From: a virus
Reading direction: 5' to 3' (one strand)
IMG/VR virus record: IMGVR_UViG_3300010379_000055
Location: 1 to 24,447 of that record
DNA length: 24,447 nt
This document shows positions 12,169-20,038 of this stretch, one piece after another. The notes under the pieces are model-generated. The model saw only the letters and a program-made list of their open reading frames with translations, did not search any database and had not been told where the DNA came from. Positions within the stretch are counted from its first letter, which is position 1; each line of letters begins with the position of its first letter. The translations under genes were made by a program, and so were the position numbers.

Positions 12169-12621
12169 ATGGCTGAACAAAGTTCAGGCACGAAGCCGAT
12201 GGGTGCGACGGTTGACCCGGCGCAGAAGTCGAGCATCACAACTTCCCCGATCAATCCGCGCTCCGGCGCAGCGAAGAAAACTCAGTCGAGCTTTCCGGTG
12301 CATCCGCAGATGGTGGACCAGCAAAAATTCTCAGGTGCGTCACCGGGTGCTTCCGGCAGCGGACCAGACGCTTCCTCGCCGAACGTCATGGACCCGTCCC
12401 CGCGCGTGACGCTGAAACGGCAGCCGCAAATTCTCAAGACGCCGTGGAACCACTACGACAATCTCGGTCCGAACCGATCCTCGCTCGACGCGAACGCGGC
12501 CGGAAAAGTTCTCAACGATGCCGTACTCTCCGGCTCGACCAAGCTGCCCAATGCTCCGGCATTGAAAACTGATAGCGGCAAAGCCCCGTCTCCGTGGCCT
12601 GCGGCTGACGCTGGTGGCTAA
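12169..12621 (+). CDS. Low-complexity Ser/Pro/Gly-rich protein
   Basis: 150 aa from the ATG at 12169 (GGAGGG 8 nt upstream). It is polar and disordered-looking: MAEQSSGTKPMGATVDPAQK, then SSFPVHPQMVDQQKFSGASP, with one patterned segment (LKTPWNHYDNLGPNRSSLDA) and a helix (AAGKVLNDAVL). FPVHPQMVDQ is reminiscent of VDQSHFPV in tag protein 2. No family recognised; probably a flexible virion or assembly accessory by position. Confidence 0.65.
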   Translation: MAEQSSGTKPMGATVDPAQKSSITTSPINPRSGAAKKTQSSFPVHPQMVDQQKFSGASPGASGSGPDASSPNVMDPSPRVTLKRQPQILKTPWNHYDNLGPNRSSLDANAAGKVLNDAVLSGSTKLPNAPALKTDSGKAPSPWPAADAGG

Positions 12622-12623
12622 CC

Positions 12624-12959
12624 GTGACGCGCGCCTTTCACGGCGCTCGTCAGGGCATTCGGTCCGCGTCTGTTAACGTCGCACCCGGCTTTGACTCGAC
12701 CAATCCGGCGAATATCGCCAAGGCTCCGGCATCGCAAGGTGCCGAGGCCGTTTCTGTTATCGGCCACGGTAACGTGAAACCAGCTTTCGCAGCGGCCGTC
12801 ATGCACAATGATCTATCGGATGACGCGAAACTCGTCGCCAATGGATTGCGGAATGTGCCGATCCATCCGAATCAAGTTGCGGTTGAAGGAAGTGACAAGC
12901 AGGGATGGGGTGGTGACGCCGCGCAGCACGATCCGACCGGACAGGGGTTCGGGACATGA
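12624..12959 (+). CDS. Hypothetical 111-aa protein, GTG start
   Basis: GTG at 12624, two bases after the previous stop. MTRAFHGARQGIRSASVNVA leads to FDSTNPANIAKAPASQGAEA, a central helix (FAAAVMHNDLSDDAKLVANG) and the motif VPIHPNQVAVEG. VPIHP recurs in the gene at 13057 (GDVPIHPGLK). Ends QHDPTGQGFGT in ATGA overlap with a tagged gene. Confidence 0.6.
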   Translation: MTRAFHGARQGIRSASVNVAPGFDSTNPANIAKAPASQGAEAVSVIGHGNVKPAFAAAVMHNDLSDDAKLVANGLRNVPIHPNQVAVEGSDKQGWGGDAAQHDPTGQGFGT

Positions 12960-13060
12960 AGGATGAAAAAGGACATGGCAGCGACTCGCGCACTGGCGGC
13001 GCAGCGCCCGCGCATCAGAGCGACATTGCCAAAATTTTTGCTGTGGGGACACCGCTATGA
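12956..13060 (+). CDS. KDxxGHGS-tag protein 5 (34 aa)
   Basis: ATGA overlap at both ends and AGGGG upstream. The product is MKDEKGHGSDSRTGGAAPAH followed by QSDIAKIFAVGTPL. After the tag a short hydrophobic helix (DIAKIFAV) is the only other feature. It is the last full copy of the tag family in the window. Confidence 0.6.
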   Translation: MKDEKGHGSDSRTGGAAPAHQSDIAKIFAVGTPL

Positions 13061-13548
13061 ACATGACTGGCGGCATAGGTTCGGCACCATTACCGAAGCG
13101 TAATCGCGGTTTGGACTCGACACGGCCGACACAGGATCAGGAAAGCGATCTACCGAATACTGGCGGCACTGCACCGGGCGGTATCGTAGCGTTCATGGGT
13201 CAGGCATCGCAGTGGTCAGAGTCGAACGCGGCGGCACACCGGAATGGTCCGGTCGATATAAATGTCGCCGCAAAGCAGATGGCATTGCATGCCAAAGGGC
13301 AGTCACAAGATGTCGGCCCCGAGGAAAAGGGTGACGTTCCAATTCACCCCGGTTTGAAACCGGGCTTGTTCCGCACCGCGAGAGATGCTAACTACATCTC
13401 CCCGGACGGCAAAGCTGAAGCGCCGTCGCAAACGAATTTGAATTTCTCGGCTGCTGAGACAGGCGGCCATCCATTGTCCCCCGATGGAAAGTCACGAGGC
13501 GAAAGTCCCGAGCGCGAGAAAAATCCGCGCGGAGCGTATCGGCCATGA
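13057..13548 (+). CDS. Hypothetical 163-aa polar protein
   Basis: ATGA overlap at both ends. Gly/Pro/Asn-rich: GSAPLPKRNRGLDSTRPTQD, then a helix (FMGQASQWSESNAAAHRNGP), VDINVAAKQMALHAKGQ, the shared VPIHPGLKPG motif, and a charged, disordered tail (PDGKSRGESPEREKNPRG). No family recognised. It shares the VPIHP motif with the gene at 12624 and a GLDST/GFDST segment, suggesting distant paralogy. Confidence 0.65.
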   Translation: MNMTGGIGSAPLPKRNRGLDSTRPTQDQESDLPNTGGTAPGGIVAFMGQASQWSESNAAAHRNGPVDINVAAKQMALHAKGQSQDVGPEEKGDVPIHPGLKPGLFRTARDANYISPDGKAEAPSQTNLNFSAAETGGHPLSPDGKSRGESPEREKNPRGAYRP

Positions 13549-13691
13549 TCGAAGGTATCGCATCAATCGTTTGGATAGTTGACACGGTCATATCAGTGAT
13601 TGTGCTCTATCGGACTTTTCCCGGCGGTGAAAGCGGTGAAAGCGGTGAAAGCGGTCCGGCATGGGCGCTATATGAAGGATGTGGAGGTTAA
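13545..13691 (+). CDS. 48-aa membrane micro-protein with GES repeat
   Basis: ATGA overlap with the previous gene. Residues 3-21 (EGIASIVWIVDTVISVIVLY) form one hydrophobic span. A GES-GES-GES repeat follows, encoded by three 9-bp units, and then a short tail that ends at the TAA in the SD region of the next gene. Small single-span membrane proteins here could be holin-like or pore-lining, but lysis genes are not otherwise visible. Confidence 0.5.
   Translation: MIEGIASIVWIVDTVISVIVLYRTFPGGESGESGESGPAWALYEGCGG
13626..13652 (+). repeat. 9-bp minisatellite, (GGTGAAAGC)3
   Basis: Three exact tandem 9-bp units encoding Gly-Glu-Ser in the membrane micro-gene. Copy-number change would add or remove GES without a frameshift. 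Confidence 0.9.
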
Positions 13692-13692
13692 A

Positions 13693-13968
13693 ATGGTACA
13701 GGACATCGTAGGATCAAAAATGACCGACTTCGCGTCGGACGCACTGAAGCCCTCGAAAGTCGGATATGGCCAGAACGGTTTCGGTGGCGCGTCGAGCGAT
13801 ACGCCGGGCGAAAAAACTTCGAGTGACTTTCTGCCGGGTCCGGGTACGCCGATCAATGACCAGACGCGGATGTTGCAAAACAGCGGCAAGGAAAAGGTTG
13901 TCTCAGATGCGTTCGGCATGGAGTCGGCGCGAGCGCGACAACCAAACCCGGCCAAGTCGGGAGTGTAA
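13693..13968 (+). CDS. Hypothetical 91-aa polar protein
   Basis: The ATG at 13693 has GGAGG 5 nt upstream. An in-frame ATG at 13672 (MKDVEVK) is an alternative that would restore a tag-like MKD start but overlaps the previous gene. The body MVQDIVGSKMTDFASDALKP, then GFGGASSDTPGEKTSSDF, is polar with one helix (VVSDAFGMESARARQ). No family recognised. Confidence 0.6.
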   Translation: MVQDIVGSKMTDFASDALKPSKVGYGQNGFGGASSDTPGEKTSSDFLPGPGTPINDQTRMLQNSGKEKVVSDAFGMESARARQPNPAKSGV

Positions 13969-13971
13969 GCC

Positions 13972-14298
13972 ATGGCCTTCGGGTCGGCACCGGGCGCGCC
14001 GGCTGCGCCAGCTAAACCGCCGGTCGGCCCCGCGCCGAAAACCGTCACGCTCGCCGAAGCGAGCGCGGCTGGTACTACGGAAGGCGCACCTACGCCTCTG
14101 AGCATGGGTGCGGCACCGGGCACCGGCTTGCCGGGCACGAATAACCCGGCACCGCAAGCGCCGCCTGCCGCGCCGTCCGCTGGCGGCCCTCCCGCCAATC
14201 CACCAGTCGCGCCGCATAACGCGCAGCGTTCGGTCGGTACGCATCAATCTCGTTCGCCTAACAAACGCGGCAATCCGACGTTCGGGATGTCAAAGTAA
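13972..14298 (+). CDS. Ala/Pro/Gly-rich 108-aa protein
   Basis: Starts 3 nt after the previous stop. Nearly all Ala, Pro, Gly and Thr (GSAPGAPAAPAKPPVGPAPK, then PAPQAPPAAPSAGGPPANPP) with a basic end (SRSPNKRGNPTFGMSK). This is a disordered linker-like protein, possibly a virion or assembly accessory. The reverse strand also reads open because of the base composition, but that frame lacks an SD. Confidence 0.6.
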   Translation: MAFGSAPGAPAAPAKPPVGPAPKTVTLAEASAAGTTEGAPTPLSMGAAPGTGLPGTNNPAPQAPPAAPSAGGPPANPPVAPHNAQRSVGTHQSRSPNKRGNPTFGMSK

Positions 14299-14310
14299 CT
14301 CGTATACGAG
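14299..14310 (+). promoter_or_regulatory. 12-bp perfect palindrome after the stop
   Basis: CTCGTATACGAG is its own reverse complement. It begins at the base after the TAA of the preceding gene and ends 7 nt before the next ATG. It could be an operator for a dimeric regulator or a small RNA stem near the SD; no T-run follows. Confidence 0.4.
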
Positions 14311-14317
14311 GCGGGTC

Positions 14318-14521
14318 ATGGTCGAGAACGTGATTTTTCTACACGACCTAATGGGCCGCACGTTCCCGGTGCGAGTTGACGGCATGGAATACCGGCGCGC
14401 AGTTGATCCTAAACTTGGAGATAATCCCGCCGGGCACACTGTCATCACGCTGAATGACGGGCAGCATCTTGAAGTGAAAGAGTCCGAGACCGAAATCGAG
14501 GCACTTATCAAGGCACTGTGA
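14318..14521 (+). CDS. Hypothetical 67-aa beta-rich protein
   Basis: ATG at 14318 with a purine-rich run upstream. The sequence alternates strand-like segments (ENVIFLHDLMGRTFPVRVDG, then AGHTVITLNDGQHLEVKESE) and ends with a helix (TEIEALIKAL). It is compact and not low-complexity, unlike the genes before it, so it may be a small folded assembly factor. No family recognised. Confidence 0.65.
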   Translation: MVENVIFLHDLMGRTFPVRVDGMEYRRAVDPKLGDNPAGHTVITLNDGQHLEVKESETEIEALIKAL

Positions 14522-14591
14522 ACGAATGGCGGATTTGTTGCTCACTTGAAGCGAATGGAGCCGAGGTTTTTAGACCTATCTAACACGTAAC

Positions 14592-14607
14592 GCGCGGATG
14601 GCCGCGC
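14592..14607 (+). other. GC hairpin in the terminase leader
   Basis: GCGCGG at 14592-14597 pairs with CCGCGC at 14602-14607 around a 4-nt loop. The 124 nt between 14521 and the terminase start hold no convincing gene. This hairpin, 38 nt before the ATG, is the only structure I see there. Confidence 0.35.
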
Positions 14608-14645
14608 ACACGGACATGGGTTCGTGCAAAAGTTTGGAGGCTGCC

Positions 14646-15338
14646 ATGGGGCAGGAAGTTGTAAAGCGCAAGCCGGTGCCGCCGGACCGTCTGGTCAAAG
14701 GCCGCTATACGCCGGGCACCCTTCTCCTAATCATAAAACGTGTCGCCATTTCACCGAGTCTTACAGATGTGTGCGAAGCCGCGCGCATCTCAACAGACAC
14801 GCTCGATTATTGGCTCATGCTGAGCAAAACGAAACCGGAGCACAATGCTTTCAATGTTACGATCAATGGTGAGACGCGCCGTTTTCACCAGTGGTACAAC
14901 GAAGCTCGACAGGCGTGCACTAACAAAGTGCTCAATCATGTTTACGAAACAGCATCGGGTCAGGCGCGTGAGCAAAGTCGCTTCCGTGGTCGTCTCGTCT
15001 ATAAAGAGGACCCGGAATTGCTTAAGCTTCTCGGTCCGACGTTCGCGGGCACGTCAGCGGTATATTTGCGCGACGAGAACGGCAATGCGATTCCTGAAGA
15101 TTTCCCATTCCGTGATATGGAAACCGCCCGATGGTGGTTGACATACATGATGCCGGAAACATTCGGCAAAACGCAACGCATCGACGTGACGCATCGAGGC
15201 GGCGTGCTCGTGGTCGGCGCGAAGATGAAGCCCGAGGAATTGGAGCGGTACGCGAACGCTGCGCCTGTGCACGATGTGGAATTCACAGAAGTGCTGCCGG
15301 ATAAGCCGGGCGACGGCGATGACCCGCTACTCAAATGA
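14646..15338 (+). CDS. terS: Terminase small subunit-like DNA-packaging protein
   Basis: 230 aa. The ATG at 14646 is chosen for GGAGG at 14635-14639; a frame from 14598 would begin without an SD. An N-terminal helix-turn-helix is visible at about 36-57 (SPSLTDVCEAARISTDTLDY), typical of small terminases that bind the packaging site. A central helical region (HQWYNEARQACTNKVLNHVY) would oligomerise, and the C-terminus is acidic (VLPDKPGDGDDPLLK). Its position directly before and overlapping the large terminase (ATGA) is the strongest evidence. Small terminases diverge widely, so similarity is by architecture. Confidence 0.75.
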   Translation: MGQEVVKRKPVPPDRLVKGRYTPGTLLLIIKRVAISPSLTDVCEAARISTDTLDYWLMLSKTKPEHNAFNVTINGETRRFHQWYNEARQACTNKVLNHVYETASGQAREQSRFRGRLVYKEDPELLKLLGPTFAGTSAVYLRDENGNAIPEDFPFRDMETARWWLTYMMPETFGKTQRIDVTHRGGVLVVGAKMKPEELERYANAAPVHDVEFTEVLPDKPGDGDDPLLK

Positions 15339-16972
15339 AACCGATCAGACCAAAATATCCGGGTCCGACCGTTTATCGCTTCTTAGAGCGCGACGGTGAA
15401 TTTGTTCCTGTCATCATTGACGATGACGGAAACGAAAAGGAAGTCGTGTGGGCACCGATGCCCGGATCGCAGGATATTTTTCTGCGCTGTGACGACATCG
15501 AAGTTTTACTCGAAGGCAACCGGGGCGGCGGTAAGACAGATACCGCTCTCATGGATTTCTATCAAGATGTTGGCAAAGGCTACGGCGCAAATTGGGTCGG
15601 CGTGCTCATTCGTCAAACCCATCCGATGTTGCGCGACGTGATTGAGAAAAGCAAAAAGCTTTACAAACGTCTGTGCCCGGATGCGTTCTACAATGAGATA
15701 AAATATATGTGGGAATTTCCGGGCGGTGAACGCTTGTACTTTTCTCACTTCAATGCCGAAACTGACTTCGATAATTTCATCGGCCATAACTTCACGTGGA
15801 TATGTTGGGAGGAATTGTCACGGTGGGCGACGCCGACATTTTATCTGCAAATGTTTTCGTGCTTGCGGTCGGCGACGCCGGGAATTCCACGCAAGGTCCG
15901 AGCAACGACAAACCCCTATGGTGTGGGCCACAATTGGATACAAACGCGCTTCAAATTGCAGCAATGGCCGCGCAAGGACAAGGATGGCAAAGTGGTCATC
16001 CTCGGCGAGCGCATTGTTGGCGACCGAGACCCAAAAACCAATCTGTTATATCCGCCACGCCGCGCGATCCATAATGATCTAGCCGAAAATAAAATCTTGA
16101 TGCATACGGACCCGGATTATCTGGCCCGTGTCAGCCAGTCGGCGCGCAATGAGTCGGAACGTCGCGCATGGGTCGAAGGATCATGGGATATAACCGCTGG
16201 CGGAATGTTTGACGACATCTGGTCCGAACTTATGGACATCATCGTGATGGACGAATTCGACATCCCGGTGCACTGGCCGATCTTTCGTGCATACGATCAT
16301 GGATCGAGCAAGCCATGGTCGGTTGGGTATTACGCGGCGAGCGATGGCACCGATCTACCATTGCGCAACGGTAAAGTTCGGTCTACGGTGCGCGGTGATT
16401 TGTTTCGAGTTGGGGAAATTTACGGATGGACCGGCCAAGATAACGAGGGCTTGCGTTTGCCGGTAGCCGAGATCGCAAAACGTATCGTTGAATATGAAAT
16501 CAAACGCGGATGGCGAGACGCGACTACCGGCAAAAGCAAGATCAAACGCGGTCCGGCCGATACTGGCATTTTCGACGACGTGAATGGCGTGTGTATCGCC
16601 AATGACTTCGAGAAGCCGGTCATGGTGCAAGGTAGGAATTTGCCGGGCATCGTATGGGAGAAAGCCGACAAGGGTCCCGGATCACGCGAGCAGGGGTGGG
16701 AGCAAATTCGTAAGCGTCTCACCGCGACCAAGCGACCGCCGAATGGCTATCGAGAAATCCCCGGTCTTTTTATTATGAAAGAGGCCAATGCGCGCGGTGT
16801 TCCGGTGCTAAATCATTGGATTAGAACTGTCCCCGGTTTGCCGCGCGACGAAAAGAAAATAGACGACGTTGATACCGAGGCAGAGGATCACGTCGGCGAT
16901 GAAACGCGGTACGCCTTGCGTTTTGAGCGGAATTGGCATAAGCCGATGTCCGGCCGCGTATCAGGAACCTAA
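15335..16972 (+). CDS. terL: Terminase large subunit (ATPase-nuclease)
   Basis: 545 aa, the usual length. The packaging ATPase has a Walker A at 61-68 (GNRGGGKT), a Walker B at 155-160 (ICWEEL, with Glu-Glu) and the coupling motif TTNP at 191-194. The RNase H-like nuclease half contains D321 (FRAYDHGSSKPWSVGYY), the middle aspartate (GPADTGIFDD, near 409) and the final acidic cluster (AEDHVGDETRYALRF, near 518-522). It drives ATP-dependent packaging of concatemeric DNA into proheads through the portal and cuts it. It overlaps the small subunit in ATGA. All key residues are present, so it should be active. Confidence 0.95.
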   Translation: MKPIRPKYPGPTVYRFLERDGEFVPVIIDDDGNEKEVVWAPMPGSQDIFLRCDDIEVLLEGNRGGGKTDTALMDFYQDVGKGYGANWVGVLIRQTHPMLRDVIEKSKKLYKRLCPDAFYNEIKYMWEFPGGERLYFSHFNAETDFDNFIGHNFTWICWEELSRWATPTFYLQMFSCLRSATPGIPRKVRATTNPYGVGHNWIQTRFKLQQWPRKDKDGKVVILGERIVGDRDPKTNLLYPPRRAIHNDLAENKILMHTDPDYLARVSQSARNESERRAWVEGSWDITAGGMFDDIWSELMDIIVMDEFDIPVHWPIFRAYDHGSSKPWSVGYYAASDGTDLPLRNGKVRSTVRGDLFRVGEIYGWTGQDNEGLRLPVAEIAKRIVEYEIKRGWRDATTGKSKIKRGPADTGIFDDVNGVCIANDFEKPVMVQGRNLPGIVWEKADKGPGSREQGWEQIRKRLTATKRPPNGYREIPGLFIMKEANARGVPVLNHWIRTVPGLPRDEKKIDDVDTEAEDHVGDETRYALRFERNWHKPMSGRVSGT

Positions 16973-17004
16973 AATTAGGGGCATCTGACTTTAGGGGGTT
17001 TTCA

Positions 17005-17472
17005 ATGCCGTATGTTAACCAAAAGCGCCAGTTGTCGTATTGGCGTACCTACAATGCAAATCGGCGGGAGGCTCAAATCCTCTACATGGCGAGCTATGCA
17101 AAACAACCGCACGCTATCGAAGCGCACAAGGAAGCGGACGACCGATGGAAAGCTAAATGGCCCCTTCGACGCATGCTGCGCGTGGCACGCTATAGGGCAA
17201 AGCAAGCGGGACTGGAATTTAATATTACAGAGATGGATTTATCACCGCCGACTCACTGTCCGGTGTTTCCAGAAATTGAGTTGAAATACACAAACCATGG
17301 TCGCGGTGATCAGGCCGGAGCGTCACTAGACAGAAAGGACAATAGCAAAGGCTATGTACGCGGAAACGTCGTTATCATGAGCTTACGTGCTAACCTGCTC
17401 AAGAACGACGGTACGGCCGCCGAACACCGCGCTATTGCAAATTGGATGGAGGCGGCCTTTGGCATTGGATGA
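17005..17472 (+). CDS. HNH-type endonuclease between terminase and portal
   Basis: 155 aa, GGGGG at 16993-16998 before the ATG. A basic, helical N-terminus (KAKWPLRRMLRVARYRAKQA) leads to THCPVFPEIELKY and then ASLDRKDNSKGYVRGNVVIM, SLRANLLKNDGTAAE. The SLDR.D..KGY..GNV..S.RAN..KND signature is that of phage HNH / endonuclease VII-like proteins. Such enzymes act either as homing endonucleases or in packaging and resolution beside the terminase. The first metal-binding Cys cluster is reduced to a single Cys (residue 85), so activity is uncertain. The next gene starts inside its last 8 nt. Confidence 0.7.
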   Translation: MPYVNQKRQLSYWRTYNANRREAQILYMASYAKQPHAIEAHKEADDRWKAKWPLRRMLRVARYRAKQAGLEFNITEMDLSPPTHCPVFPEIELKYTNHGRGDQAGASLDRKDNSKGYVRGNVVIMSLRANLLKNDGTAAEHRAIANWMEAAFGIG

Positions 17473-19108
17473 CAAACACCCTGAATTCATAGCTCGCATC
17501 GGCGAGTGGGTACAGATGCGTGACACGTATGATGGTGAGCGTGCGGTCAAGAAAAAGCGACTCGAATATCTGCCGCCTACTGAAGCAATGACGCAAGACG
17601 GGATGACGACGCCACAATCGCCGGGCTGGCGCGATTATGAAGCATATTTGATGCGCGCGTTTTTCCACGACGTTGTGCACGACTCGGTGAAAGCCATGGT
17701 CGGCATCATGCATATGAAACCCGCGACTATCAAACTGCCGCCGCGCCTATCCGGGATGATGGATAAGGCGACCATTCAAGGCGAAGGCTTGCAGATGCTT
17801 ATTCGCCGGATCAATGAAGCGCAATTAAAATTTGGCCGCTGTGGTTTGCTGGTCGATGCGCCGACAGGTTCGGACCCGAATATGGCGTTGCCATACATCG
17901 CGTTCTATGAACCCGAGCGGATCATCAATTGGGACGCGGGCCGACGCGATGAGGGCCGCAACATGCTAGAACTTGTCGTGCTCGACGAGTCGGGCTTTCA
18001 ACGCGAGGGCTTCACGTGGGTTACCGAGCGTAAACATCGCGTGTTAACACGTGGCGTTCCGCAAAGTTTGGAAAGCGGCTGGACGCGGCCCGACTATGCT
18101 GACAATTTTGCCGTTTGTGTTAAAGTCAATGATATGTCTATGCCCATTCCGCAGGATTTCATTTTCCCGCAGATCGCCGGGCGCTATTTGCAAGACGTGC
18201 CGTTCACGTTCATCGGTTGCAACGATCTTGTGCCCGAGCCGGACGAGCCACCGCTTCTCGGGCTGAGCAATTTGGCATTGGCAATTTATCGCGGCGAAGC
18301 TGACTACCGGCAAACACTATTCCTTCAGGGCCAGCAAACTCTCGTTATCATCGGGCCGCAGGATGAAGCTGACAATCAGCTTCGCGTCGGCGCGAAGGGA
18401 CTTATCAGTTTGCGCCAAGGCAGCGACGCCAAGTATGTCGGCGTAAGTGCGCAGGGCCTTGGCGAAATGCGTCAGTCGATTGCGGCCGATAAACAGGACG
18501 CCGCAACATTCGGCGTTCAATTCATGGACATCGGCAGCGCACGTGGTGAGTCGGGCGAAGCCCTGCGTATTCGTGTCGCTGCGCGCACGACAACTATCTC
18601 GGCTATCGCACAAGCCGCTGGCGCGGGTCTCGAAAACGCTTTGAAGCAATGCGCGGTATGGGTCGGAGAGGACCCGAGCACCGTATCGGTTGTTCCGCAG
18701 ACCGATTTCTCGGACAGCAATGTCGCGGGCGCTGCACTGCTGGCCTTCATGCAAGCGAAGCAACTCGGCTTGCCGCTGAGTCTGAAGTCGATCCACCGTA
18801 TGATGCAGTTGAACGACTTGACAGAAATGGACTTCGACGCGGAGAACGAGCAAATCGAGGACGAGGCCGAGACGCTTATCGGCACGATGGTGCACGGTTC
18901 AAATATCGGCGATACGGACGAGTCATTCCTCGACACACCGCCGACTGGCGGCACGGACCCAGCGAACCCGGACCAAATTATCCCACCTGCCGATCCTGCG
19001 GCCGTCATTCCTCCGAACCGGAACGTTCCGGTTACGCCACATACACGCGGGTCACCTGTCCCCCTGAAACGCAAGGTCGGCCCGAAAGGCGCGTCGGCCG
19101 GGAAGTAA
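17465..19108 (+). CDS. DUF4055-type phage portal protein
   Basis: 547 aa from a TTG at 17465 that overlaps the HNH gene; GGAGG lies 12 nt upstream, which is rather far, but an earlier start would enter the other gene. The opening HPEFIARIGEWVQMRDTYDG, then ERAVKKKRLEYLPPT, and the block LGLSNLALAIYRGEADYRQT, then LFLQGQQTLVIIG, are the characteristic segments of DUF4055 proteins, which occupy the portal position in many siphovirus-like genomes. The protein would form the dodecameric vertex through which the terminase loads DNA. The C-terminal tail is Pro/Asp/Gly-rich and disordered. Confidence 0.85.
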   Translation: MDDKHPEFIARIGEWVQMRDTYDGERAVKKKRLEYLPPTEAMTQDGMTTPQSPGWRDYEAYLMRAFFHDVVHDSVKAMVGIMHMKPATIKLPPRLSGMMDKATIQGEGLQMLIRRINEAQLKFGRCGLLVDAPTGSDPNMALPYIAFYEPERIINWDAGRRDEGRNMLELVVLDESGFQREGFTWVTERKHRVLTRGVPQSLESGWTRPDYADNFAVCVKVNDMSMPIPQDFIFPQIAGRYLQDVPFTFIGCNDLVPEPDEPPLLGLSNLALAIYRGEADYRQTLFLQGQQTLVIIGPQDEADNQLRVGAKGLISLRQGSDAKYVGVSAQGLGEMRQSIAADKQDAATFGVQFMDIGSARGESGEALRIRVAARTTTISAIAQAAGAGLENALKQCAVWVGEDPSTVSVVPQTDFSDSNVAGAALLAFMQAKQLGLPLSLKSIHRMMQLNDLTEMDFDAENEQIEDEAETLIGTMVHGSNIGDTDESFLDTPPTGGTDPANPDQIIPPADPAAVIPPNRNVPVTPHTRGSPVPLKRKVGPKGASAGK

Positions 19109-19111
19109 ATC

Positions 19112-20038
19112 ATGGCCGGAGTCGAGGACGAAGCACGTAATCAGCGCGGTGAGCGGACGACTGGTGGCAGCGGCGGTGAACAAACCGCACAAGCGTCGCG
19201 TGAGCACGCCGCGAAGATCGCAGACGGTCACACATCGCTGAAGGGCTTGCCGCAGACCCCGATGAAATTGAAGGACGGATGGTATACGCCGGGGCCTATG
19301 GGGCGTCTGCATGATGCGGCCGAAGCCTACATGAAATCCGCCGGACTCGATTACAACCCGCCAAAAACTTATCAAATGTCGGACCCGGCACAGGGCGCGC
19401 GGATCGCACAAGCTTTCGAGAATATGAAGCATGACCCGGCTGACCCGGCCGTTAAAGCATCCTATGAGGCGCTCGCAAAAGAAACCATGGCGCAATGGCA
19501 AGCGATCAAAGCAACAGGACTTCAAGTCGATTGGATTAAACCGGGCCAGAAAGACCCGTATGCCGACACGCCACGCTCAGCCGAAATGGATGTGAGCGAG
19601 AATAATCATTGGTGGGGTTTTCCGACCGATGAAGGTTTCGGCAGTGATCCCAACTTGAAAAATAATCCGCTGCTTCAGCCGTCTGGTGAGATCATCGGTG
19701 GCAAGCCTGCACTCATCAACGACGTGTTCCGTATCGTGCACGATATATTTGGACACATCAAAGAGGGTAATGGCTTCTCCCCGAGCGGTGGGGACAATGC
19801 GTGGCGTTCGCACTACGCCATGTACTCTCCCGCCGCTCGACCGGCTATGACGACTGAGACGCGGGGACAAAGCTCGTGGGTCAACTACGGTCCTCACGGT
19901 GCGACTAATCGCGCGGCGCTATATGGTCCTAATGCAATGAATGCGTCCTCGAATACGGGCGGCGGTGTTATCTATGCGCCGCAGAAAATTGGCTTGCTGC
20001 CCGAGTGGGCGCAGGAAGGTGCGAAGGATAAATCATGA
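19112..20038 (+). CDS. Phage polyvalent-type domain protein with HDIFGH and ETRGQ motifs
   Basis: 308 aa, starting 3 nt after the portal gene. The first 55 residues are polar and disordered. The conserved core is ALINDVFRIVHDIFGHIKEG (HDIFGH at 210-215), then GGDNAWRSHYAMYSPAARPA, MTTETRGQSSWVNYGPHG (ETRGQ at 249-253) and YAPQKIGLLPEWAQEG. This set recurs in phage and mobile-element proteins, in large polyvalent proteins and often mis-annotated as a crystallin-motif protein. The HDxxGH and ETRGQ residues look catalytic or metal-binding, but no reaction is known to me. A stand-alone copy next to the portal suggests a protein packaged in or ejected from the virion. Confidence 0.6.
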   Translation: MAGVEDEARNQRGERTTGGSGGEQTAQASREHAAKIADGHTSLKGLPQTPMKLKDGWYTPGPMGRLHDAAEAYMKSAGLDYNPPKTYQMSDPAQGARIAQAFENMKHDPADPAVKASYEALAKETMAQWQAIKATGLQVDWIKPGQKDPYADTPRSAEMDVSENNHWWGFPTDEGFGSDPNLKNNPLLQPSGEIIGGKPALINDVFRIVHDIFGHIKEGNGFSPSGGDNAWRSHYAMYSPAARPAMTTETRGQSSWVNYGPHGATNRAALYGPNAMNASSNTGGGVIYAPQKIGLLPEWAQEGAKDKS

